The notes under the pieces are model-generated. The model searched no databases and was not told the origin of the DNA. It worked only from the letters and a program-made list of their open reading frames with translations. A program made the position numbers and the translations under genes. Shown piece by piece: positions 24,932 to 29,814 of a stretch of 29,814 nt of DNA (positions within the stretch are counted from its first letter, which is position 1; each line of letters opens with the position of its first letter). The stretch is from Clostridia bacterium (GTDB taxonomy: Bacteria; Bacillota; Clostridia; Lachnospirales; WQUN01): assembly GCA_025997155.1 (NCBI GenBank), contig BNUF01000011.1, forward strand, positions 1-29,814, read 5' to 3'.

Positions 24932-25964
24932 TAATCGAATCCCCCCGTCCAAAATCAAGTTCGTACCCGATTGTACCCACGCGCCGCGCAAGACATTGCA
25001 TACACTCGACGGATTCCTCACCCGTGCATATTTTGTTGTCGTACAGCAAGTACATTTCGCGCACGCCTGTCGGCGACAAATTCGGCATAACGACGTTCGC
25101 CCCCGCCATAATCCCAAGCTCCCGCCCGCGTGGGTTGATTGTCCCGAGAGCGGTCGTCGCGGGGAGAAGTACCGCGGGTTTCATAAGCCTGATTATACCG
25201 AGCAGGAAGAGCGTCAGCTCAAAACTCCCGCTAGGCTCGCCCCGAAAGGGCGTGTCCTTATGCGAAAGAAACGGTCCAATCCCGACCATTTGCGGGGATA
25301 AATCATTTATAAAAATCAAGTCGTCAATTATGTCGTCAAAGCTTTGGCGCGGCGACCCGACCATAAACCCGCACCCGACCTGATACCCGATTTCTTTGAG
25401 GTTGTACAGACAGCTGACGCGGTTGTCAAAACTCATCTCCGGCGGGTGAAGTTTTTGGTAGAGTTCCCTGTTCGCCGTCTCGTGGCGGAGCAGATACCGC
25501 GCCGCCCCCGCGTCAAACAACGCCTGATAAACGTCCTTTGGGAGTTCTCCGACAGAAAGGGTTATCGCCGCGTCATTGTAATTTTTATGTATTTCGGATA
25601 CTATGTCAATCAGTATTTCGGGGGTATAATAAGAATCCTCGCCGCCCTGAAGCACAAAAGTCCTCACCCCGAGAGAATACCCGATTTTACAGCATTTCAG
25701 TATATCGTCCTTAGACAATCTGTACCTTTCGATTACATTGTTATCTTTGCGAATCCCGCAATATATACAATTGTTTTTGCAATAATTGGTAAATTCAATC
25801 AGCCCGCGTACATATATTTTGTTTCCGAAAACCCTTTGCGCCGCCCTCCTCGCCCGCTCAAAAAGGTACTCCCGAATATCTTTATCGGAGTACACAGAAA
25901 GAAGTTCCGCGAACTCGTCCCGCGAAAGTATATGGTTTTCTTCCAGTTTATCAATCAAATCCAA
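24921..25964 (-). CDS. hydE: [FeFe]-hydrogenase maturase HydE (radical SAM)
   Basis: About 347 aa, normal for HydE, a radical SAM enzyme that processes the iron-cysteine precursor on the way to the 2Fe subcluster with its dithiomethylamine bridge. CKNNCIYC (C62, C66, C69) is the CX3CX2C motif; FVLQGGEDSYYT, HETANRELYQKLHP and GCGFMVGSPRQS are family segments. The best start is TTG 25964, four bases after GGTGAT, matching sites used at 9868 and 19034; GTG 25973 overlaps that site. The start is only about 17 bases after the T-tract of the tRNA-Glu terminator, so no separate promoter fits (see findings). Confidence 0.95.
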   Translation of the reverse strand: MDLIDKLEENHILSRDEFAELLSVYSDKDIREYLFERARRAAQRVFGNKIYVRGLIEFTNYCKNNCIYCGIRKDNNVIERYRLSKDDILKCCKIGYSLGVRTFVLQGGEDSYYTPEILIDIVSEIHKNYNDAAITLSVGELPKDVYQALFDAGAARYLLRHETANRELYQKLHPPEMSFDNRVSCLYNLKEIGYQVGCGFMVGSPRQSFDDIIDDLIFINDLSPQMVGIGPFLSHKDTPFRGEPSGSFELTLFLLGIIRLMKPAVLLPATTALGTINPRGRELGIMAGANVVMPNLSPTGVREMYLLYDNKICTGEESVECMQCLARRVGTIGYELDFGRGDSINVR

Positions 25965-25980
25965 CGCAATCACCGTCTCT

Positions 25981-26011
25981 AAAAAAAGGCAAAGAAAACA
26001 TCTTCGCCTTT
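25981..26011 (-). terminator. intrinsic terminator of tRNA-Glu, directly upstream of hydE
   Basis: On the minus strand AAAGGCGAAGA pairs with TCTTTGCCTTT (11 pairs, one G-U) around a five-base loop, followed by a run of T ending at 25981. It begins about four bases after the tRNA 3' end. hydE starts right after it. Confidence 0.85.
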
Positions 26012-26015
26012 TGAG

Positions 26016-26087
26016 TGACCCGTGGGGGAATCGAACCCCCGTCTCAGCCGTGAAAGGGCCGTGTCTTAGCCGCTTGACCAACGGGCC
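26016..26087 (-). tRNA. tRNA-Glu, anticodon TTC
   Basis: On the minus strand acceptor GGCCCGT pairs with ACGGGTC (one G-U), discriminator A; D arm with GGTCAAGCGGCTAAGAC; anticodon stem CGGCC/GGCTG around loop CTTTCAC, anticodon TTC; T arm GGGGG-TTCGATT-CCCCC. This is the usual bacterial tRNA-Glu(UUC). CCA is not encoded. Besides translation, charged tRNA-Glu feeds tetrapyrrole synthesis in many Clostridia. Confidence 0.96.
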
Positions 26088-26093
26088 GTAGCT

Positions 26094-26125
26094 GATACCT
26101 GATACCTGAACTTTAAGCAGGTATC
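26094..26125. repeat. overlapping repeats forming alternative hairpins in the tRNA-Glu 5' leader
   Basis: GATACCTG occurs twice, sharing one base (26094-26101 and 26101-26108), and its complement CAGGTATC lies at 26118-26125. In the transcript (minus strand) the single GATACCTG can pair with either of two overlapping CAGGTATC copies just ahead of the mature tRNA 5' end. Possible roles are leader folding or RNase P processing; it may also be a slippage duplication. Confidence 0.6.
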
Positions 26126-26128
26126 AAC

Positions 26129-26157
26129 ATTATAACCGCCTCTAAAAAATTTGTCAA
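26129..26157 (-). promoter_or_regulatory. consensus sigma-A promoter of tRNA-Glu (and perhaps hydEGF)
   Basis: On the minus strand TTGACA (26152-26157), 17-base spacer and TATAAT (26129-26134), both perfect. It begins 10 bases after the stop of the gene at 26168. It is the nearest recognisable promoter for hydEGF. Confidence 0.9.
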
Positions 26158-26167
26158 GTGTTTTTTT

Positions 26168-27280
26168 TTAGAATTTTAAGTTTTTGTAGGGTTCAGCCAA
26201 AACGCCCTGCAAGTCGCCGATAGGAATCGGAAATTCCACAAAACCCGCCGAGAAAGGAGCGATAACATACGGCGCGTATACGAGAACCAAATTTCCGTCT
26301 TTGATGTAGAAATCGGAAACAGCGTCAAGCGACCAGCCGTCCGCGAAAGGATTGGTAACGTCCGCGTAATCTTCCTTTTTTAACGCGTTATCGACGGCGG
26401 AGAGTATCGGGGTTTTCAGCTCGTCGTTCTCGATTGCCGACGACGTGAACAAGTCCTTGAATTCCAGTACGTTCAAAGTGTTAATGTCATACAGCCTGTA
26501 ATCTTCATACGGGTTTGCGTGCGCGCCGCCAAAGTACGACTCGCCGTAATCCTTAATTTGAAGAAGACCGCTGTCCACGCCCAGAAAATCGTAGTTGGCG
26601 CGAACCTCCATCGAAAAGGAAATATCGCCGTCAACAGCGTCAAGAGTCTCTTCAACGGATTTTTTGGAGTCCTCAAAACCGGCGTCTACCTTTGCCGCCT
26701 CAGTCTTGTTCAAGCTGTCCTGCTTTGACGCGTCGGGGAATCCCGAAAATTGCGGAACAATTTCCTCATACGTAAACGTCTCGGTGTCGGACAGTTTTGT
26801 TACCTCGCTTTTCCAGTAGGAGGAAATGCCGATACCCGATTCCGTCTTTGTCGGGTATTCGCTGTAAATGCTTACCACAGACGGGGAAACGCCTTCGCCC
26901 TGTGTCCATTTCACATAACTTTTAAGGTTTTCGGCGACGAACCGCACGGGAACCATAACGCTGCCGTTCACAAGCGTCGCCGCAACGGGCATCTCCACGT
27001 CTTTTCCGTTCACTTGCGCCGTTTTGTTGTCAAGGGTCAGGATAATCTCAAGCCCCTCGTTCTTAATTGTCGCCGTTTTTTTGTCCGCGTCCCACGCCAC
27101 GTCAGAGCCGAGCGCCTCGGAAACGGCGCGAATCGGCACGAGCGTCGAGCCGTCTTTTGAAATCGGCGCGGCGGTCGTTTTCACAGGAACACCGTTCGCG
27201 GTGATATTTATGTCCGCCGCGAACACGTTTGCCGATAACGCCAGCGTCGCCGCGAACGCTAATAAAAATCTTTTATTCAT
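26168..27280 (-). CDS. secreted protein with copper amine oxidase N-terminal domain and DUF4163/DUF3298 domain
   Basis: A 370-aa exported protein. Residues 1-21 form a signal peptide (KRFLLAFAATLALS core, cleavage near VFA-AD). Residues ~25-140 are a Cu_amine_oxidN1-type beta domain, a cell-surface module common in Clostridia, seen in KDGSTLVPIRAVSEALGSDV and SVMVPVRFVAENL. The rest resembles DUF4163 plus DUF3298 (RsiV/PdaC-like), with YFGGAHANPYEDYRLYDINT and EFKDLF as markers. No sortase or SLH anchor is seen. GGAGG lies nine bases before the ATG. The exact function is unknown; the DUF3298 fold in RsiV binds lysozyme and in PdaC lies beside a deacetylase, which this protein lacks. Confidence 0.88.
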   Translation of the reverse strand: MNKRFLLAFAATLALSANVFAADINITANGVPVKTTAAPISKDGSTLVPIRAVSEALGSDVAWDADKKTATIKNEGLEIILTLDNKTAQVNGKDVEMPVAATLVNGSVMVPVRFVAENLKSYVKWTQGEGVSPSVVSIYSEYPTKTESGIGISSYWKSEVTKLSDTETFTYEEIVPQFSGFPDASKQDSLNKTEAAKVDAGFEDSKKSVEETLDAVDGDISFSMEVRANYDFLGVDSGLLQIKDYGESYFGGAHANPYEDYRLYDINTLNVLEFKDLFTSSAIENDELKTPILSAVDNALKKEDYADVTNPFADGWSLDAVSDFYIKDGNLVLVYAPYVIAPFSAGFVEFPIPIGDLQGVLAEPYKNLKF

Positions 27281-27302
27281 TTGACAAAACCTCCGAATAA
27301 TA

Positions 27303-27323
27303 TTGATATGTTAATAATATCAA
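27303..27323. promoter_or_regulatory. candidate operator: inverted repeat over a promoter -10
   Basis: TTGATAT (27303-27309) and ATATCAA (27317-27323) form a perfect 7-base inverted repeat with a 7-base centre. It covers the -10 box (27314-27319) of the minus-strand gene and lies 55 bases ahead of the divergent CPBP gene, where a repressor dimer could act. AT-rich, so moderate support only. Confidence 0.35.
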
Positions 27324-27342
27324 AAACGCAAACCTTTTGCAA
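27314..27342 (-). promoter_or_regulatory. sigma-A promoter of the secreted DUF3298 protein gene
   Basis: On the minus strand TTGCAA (27337-27342), 17-base spacer and TATTAT (27314-27319), about 35 bases ahead of the ATG. Confidence 0.6.
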
Positions 27343-27377
27343 GAAAAAACGTAAAATATTACAGAGGAGTTGCGGAT

Positions 27378-28133
27378 ATGAGTAAAATTAACAAACATTA
27401 CCTGATATTGACATTTTCAATTATGTTGTTTTTTTGGGGAATCTGTTTTGTGTGCGGCATTAACGGAATTTTTTTGAATAAATATTACGCGCTGTATATA
27501 CCCTATCTTTTGGGCGGTCTGTCGCCCACAATCGCGTCCTATATCGTGCTGAAGAAATCGGGGGATATAGGAGGGTTCAAAGACTGGCTCAAAATAGTTT
27601 TCCGTTTCAAGGGAGTCCGCGCCTCGTCGTATCTAGCCGTCGTCGTGTTCGCGGTCGCCTATATCCTGCCGCTTTGCCTTGTTTCGGGGTTTGAAAACGG
27701 CATTCCTATTTTCTTTCTCCCGCTGCTGATTCCTTTTATGTTAATCGGCGGAGGTTTGGAGGAACACGGGTGGAGGTCTGTATTTCAACCCGAACTTGAG
27801 AAAAAGTTTAGTTTTACGCTGTCAACGATAATCACGGCTGTCGTTTGGTGCGTGTGGCACTTGCCTTTGTTCGTCATTCCAGGGGTCGGGCAGTACGGTA
27901 TGAATTTCGCGATTTTTTCTGTCGGCGGTATAGGGTTGAGTTTCGCGCTGGCAAGCCTACGAAAAAACACAAACAGCGTTATGCTGTGCGTTTTGCTGCA
28001 TTGCACCACAAACGCGTTATCGGGAGTTTTTATCGTGAAAGAAAATATGCTCGGGGCAATCGTGTCCGCCGCCGCGCTGATTCTCCTTTCCTACGGTATG
28101 ACTTCGCTAAAAAATAAAGCCCTGCGTGTATGA
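27378..28133 (+). CDS. CPBP (CAAX/Abi) family intramembrane metalloprotease
   Basis: A 251-aa membrane protein with about seven or eight hydrophobic segments. It has the three family motifs: EEHGWR (E128, E129, R133), WHLPLF with H161, and HCTTN with H208 and N212, the residues that place water and metal in this protease family. Bacterial CPBP proteins act in peptide maturation, bacteriocin self-immunity or membrane-protein turnover; no bacteriocin gene is adjacent, so the substrate is unknown. GAGGAG lies nine bases before the ATG. It diverges from the secreted DUF3298 gene. Its stop codon falls in the loop of a minus-strand hairpin (28109-28143). Confidence 0.9.
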   Translation: MSKINKHYLILTFSIMLFFWGICFVCGINGIFLNKYYALYIPYLLGGLSPTIASYIVLKKSGDIGGFKDWLKIVFRFKGVRASSYLAVVVFAVAYILPLCLVSGFENGIPIFFLPLLIPFMLIGGGLEEHGWRSVFQPELEKKFSFTLSTIITAVVWCVWHLPLFVIPGVGQYGMNFAIFSVGGIGLSFALASLRKNTNSVMLCVLLHCTTNALSGVFIVKENMLGAIVSAAALILLSYGMTSLKNKALRV

Positions 28134-28143
28134 ACAGGACTTT
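28109..28143 (-). terminator. intrinsic terminator on the minus strand, overlapping the CPBP stop
   Basis: On the minus strand AAAGTCCTG (28135-28143) pairs with CAGGGCTTT (28116-28124), nine positions with one mismatch, a ten-base loop, then ATTTTTT. The T-tract is on the minus-strand side only, so it does not end the CPBP message. Confidence 0.5.
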
Positions 28144-28213
28144 AAGAAGGAGTATATATTTTTATCTTTTGTAAGCGGCGGTTATTAACCATACTTTATA
28201 TATATGTATTGTA
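28109..28213 (-). ncRNA. candidate antisense RNA over the 3' end of the CPBP gene
   Basis: A near-perfect promoter (28220-28248) and a hairpin with T-tract (28109-28143) frame about 105 bases on the minus strand, of which about 25 are antisense to the CPBP coding end and the rest to its 3' untranslated region. A 16-codon frame (ATG at 28192) lies inside but lacks a good ribosome binding site. Between 28134 and 28432 I see otherwise only AT-rich sequence, an inverted repeat at 28352-28404 and a weak 53-codon plus-strand frame at 28317-28478 of no recognisable kind. Confidence 0.35.
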
Positions 28214-28219
28214 TGAATT

Positions 28220-28248
28220 ATTGTACCACGCTTTTTCGGGTTTGTCAA
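28220..28248 (-). promoter_or_regulatory. sigma-A promoter on the minus strand facing the CPBP gene
   Basis: TTGACA (28243-28248, perfect), 17-base spacer and TACAAT (28220-28225, five of six) on the minus strand. No gene on that strand begins downstream within the next 800 bases, so it either makes a short RNA or is a leftover. Confidence 0.6.
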
Positions 28249-28351
28249 ATGTTTTTTTTAATAAACAAAAAAGACGGACATATACATATATAAACGAGCC
28301 GAGGGGTGGGTTATATATGTGCCACAAGCAAATAATCCTTAATTGCATTCC

Positions 28352-28404
28352 GATTCGTTTAGCATTTTGCGAAAAACCTATTGATAATCTTCAAAATGCG
28401 AATC
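28352..28404. repeat. imperfect inverted repeat at the edge of the phage relic
   Basis: GATTCG (28352-28357) and CATTTTG (28363-28369), separated by five bases, are complementary to the continuous CAAAATGCGAATC (28392-28404). The arms are 22 bases apart. It lies about 30 bases before the antirepressor fragment. It could be an operator, a hairpin or a recombination scar. Confidence 0.5.
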
Positions 28405-28432
28405 ATAATAATAAACATAACAAGGGTCAAAA

Positions 28433-28750
28433 ATGTACCTCAATTTTATCACAAAAGCAAGTATGGTATACTCTTTGATAATGGGGGCGAAGCTCCCGAA
28501 GGCTCGGGAGTTCAAGCGGTGGGTTTGCTCGGAGGTTTTACCCTCTATCCGAAAAACGGGCAAATACAGCGCATCCGAGGGTTTGGGCGGCGGGAACACG
28601 CCAGTTTTGGCGAACGAGGAGCAGTTTTACAAGGCGATAACCCAGCACGTTCAAGCGGAGATGACGCGGGTTTTCGGGGAAATGAGCGCCCGAGTTCGCC
28701 CGCCTGAACCATACATCCCAAGGGGTACATGGTTGCTTTTACCCAAAAGC
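28433..28750 (+). pseudogene. phage BRO-N antirepressor fragment
   Basis: Residues ~12-45 of the open frame starting at ATG 28433 read VYSLIMGAKLPKAREFKRWV and then SEVLPSIRKTGKY, the C-terminal half of the BRO-N domain of phage antirepressors. The first half of that domain is missing: upstream bases do not continue the homology, although AAGGG seven bases before the ATG could let the remnant be translated. After about residue 105 the frame enters sequence that, on the other strand, belongs to the polymerase fragment, so the original C-terminus is gone too. The open frame runs to 28933 but its tail is not homologous to an antirepressor as far as I can see. Confidence 0.75.
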
Positions 28751-28754
28751 ATAC

Positions 28755-29150
28755 GTTCGCGACCACTTTCCGCGCCGAATTGCATAAATTGCGGAAAGAT
28801 GCGGTTTGATTCGTTGTCAACACGTTTCAAATATCCCAAAATATATGTCGAGAGTAATTTCCCGATACGGCGATACTCCAAAATCAATGTGAACAGTTGT
28901 GTGAGTTCTCTCCGTACCTTGTTTATCCATTAACGATCTGTCTACAAGCAAGCCATTATACTTCATACAACCGACATATACAGCGGTTGGGCTTTCGATT
29001 TTTTCAACAATATAGCGATGTTTCGGCATATAGCGGTCAAACCAAGCGTTGAAAAAGTGATACAACCGCAAGGCGAAATCACTATCCGCGCAAGCATAGC
29101 GGATTGTCTCTGTGTCGGTGGGGTCAAGTTCGTCAAAATGTCCGCCCTCG
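28755..29150 (-). pseudogene. phage family-A DNA polymerase, internally deleted fragment
   Basis: Read on the minus strand, one frame gives FDELDPTDTETIRYACADSD followed by RLYHFFNAWFDRY, HRYIVEKIESPTAVYVG and MKYNGLLVD, the exonuclease-to-polymerase junction of phage polymerase I proteins. Near 28920 homology jumps frame to ELTQLFTLILEYRRIGKLLS, RIFPQFMQFGAESGR, a polymerase-domain segment that should lie some 150-200 residues further on. So a block is deleted and the frame is broken. Homology ends just after GAESGR at about 28755, where the antirepressor fragment begins on the other strand. No active polymerase can result. Confidence 0.8.
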
Positions 29151-29154
29151 GTGA

Positions 29155-29814
29155 CTTGTGAAAAAGACGGTAGCCGATTTGTCGCCGAGTGCTTCGAGAA
29201 CTTTTTCGTCTATCGTGCCTTTTGCGGTCAGATAGATGTAAGTGCAGTTTTGCGTTTGCCCGACTCGGTGGATTCGAGCCTTGTTCTGCTCGAAGTTTGC
29301 GTAATTGAAATCCTCCGAATTAGAACACCATTGTGCTTGCCGCCGTCAATGTTATTCCAAGCTCCGCTGTGGCTATTTGTCCGATAACCCGCCGCCACGC
29401 TGATTCGGTGCAAAGCCTTGCTTGGTTAGTCGTATGGCTTTTTAGAACCTGTTTAGTATCCCCATTGCACCGTCTTTTTGGCTAATTTTTCGCCCCGCCG
29501 CATCAGCCCCTCCTAACAAACTCTTTGGAGTGTGCGTCGTCGGGGCTTCCACTTCAAGATTTCCGCTTCGAGCCGCAAACAACTCTCGTAGTTCACGACC
29601 GCCACTTGAAGCGGCTTGCCTTCAAGATGTCGGAGCGTATCCGTTTTCTTGGCGAGTGTTCCGTCAAGGATTGCAAGCGTGTAATCGAAATCGGCAAATT
29701 TAGCAAATTCCTTCTGCCACACTCCAACGGTGCTCAGCGGCGCGACCACAAGAACTTTGCTAACCTTATTGTTAAGGTAGAGATAGCCCGCAGTGGCGAC
29801 GCTCGTAATACTCT
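29155..29814 (-). pseudogene. phage SNF2-family helicase, decayed; continues past the window edge
   Basis: On the minus strand the frame open from 29814 reads SITSVATAGYLYLN, KVLVVAPLSTVGVW, FADFDYTLAILDG and PLQVAVVNYESCLRLEAEIL, the region after the Walker A of phage SNF2 helicases, then hits a stop at 29513 just where the DEGH motif should come. The middle is missing. From about 29390 the C-terminal lobe returns: IGQIATAELGITLTAASTMVF, then, after an apparent one-base insertion near 29316-29322, EDFNYANFEQNKARIHRVGQ (motif VI) and TYIYLTAKGTIDEKVLEALG. Two deletions or breaks plus a frameshift show it is inactive. The N-terminus with Walker A lies beyond the window. Confidence 0.82.

Noticed and set aside
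22170..26157. hydEGF between two tRNA genes as an integrated island
   Set aside because: Convergent tRNAs can flank islands, but I see no integrase, no duplicated tRNA 3' end and no change in base or codon use; hydEGF is a core function of anaerobic Clostridia.
28317..28478. 53-codon plus-strand frame ahead of the antirepressor fragment
   Set aside because: A GAGGGG stretch precedes it, but the translation (Asn/His/Cys-rich) resembles nothing known, it runs through the inverted repeat, and it overlaps the BRO fragment in another frame.

Overview
The window looks like a chromosomal segment of an anaerobic, spore-forming member of the Clostridia (Bacillota). The evidence is a partial alpha/beta-type small acid-soluble spore protein, the complete [FeFe]-hydrogenase maturation set hydE-hydG-hydF, a short 2[4Fe-4S] ferredoxin, HPr kinase, a Gram-positive type MurB, and AGGAGG- or GGTGAT-type ribosome binding sites in front of ATG, GTG and TTG starts. 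The cellobiose 2-epimerase plus mannosylglucose phosphorylase pair suggests a gut or rumen plant-fibre habitat; that is inference.

Layout. 1-127: end of a spore DNA-protecting protein, with a sigma-G-like promoter. 352-4664: a polyamine unit made of an XRE-cupin regulator followed by potA, potB, potC and potD, with 4- to 11-base overlaps between the pot genes. 4754-4921: a single-gene ferredoxin unit closed by a two-way terminator. 4969-7571 (minus): DUF342/FapA-like protein, CheX-like protein and CheY-like receiver. 7746-12420 (minus): Sel1-repeat protein, tgt, an unknown 97-aa protein, hprK and murB. 12421-12720: a promoter-rich gap that may encode an ~85-nt RNA. 12721-22173: a compact plus-strand run of eight genes with almost no spacing (AGE epimerase, GH130 phosphorylase, DAHP synthase, FIST sensor protein, two soluble hybrid histidine kinases, a MORN/YwqK-like repeat protein, exonuclease III). 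22208-22278: tRNA-Gly(CCC). 22320-25964 (minus): hydE-hydG-hydF. 26016-26087 (minus): tRNA-Glu(UUC). 26168-27280 (minus): a secreted copper-amine-oxidase-N/DUF3298 protein. 27378-28133: a CPBP membrane protease. 28433-29814: a decayed prophage relic with fragments of a BRO antirepressor, a phage family-A DNA polymerase and a SNF2 helicase.

How the parts work together. PotABCD imports spermidine/putrescine under its own regulator. The epimerase and phosphorylase form the known route from beta-1,4-mannobiose to mannose 1-phosphate plus glucose. HydE, HydG and HydF build the H-cluster of [FeFe] hydrogenase, which ferredoxin would supply with electrons; no hydrogenase structural gene is in the window. 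The FIST protein and two membrane-free hybrid kinases look like a cytosolic sensing module with no visible output regulator.

The least expected structures are regulatory: hydEGF sits directly behind a tRNA-Glu terminator with no room for its own promoter; two short minus-strand promoter-to-terminator units (about 12516-12600 and 28109-28213) could be small RNAs; and a nine-codon reading frame lies ahead of the FapA-like gene. All are readings by eye and were not tested with any search or folding program.
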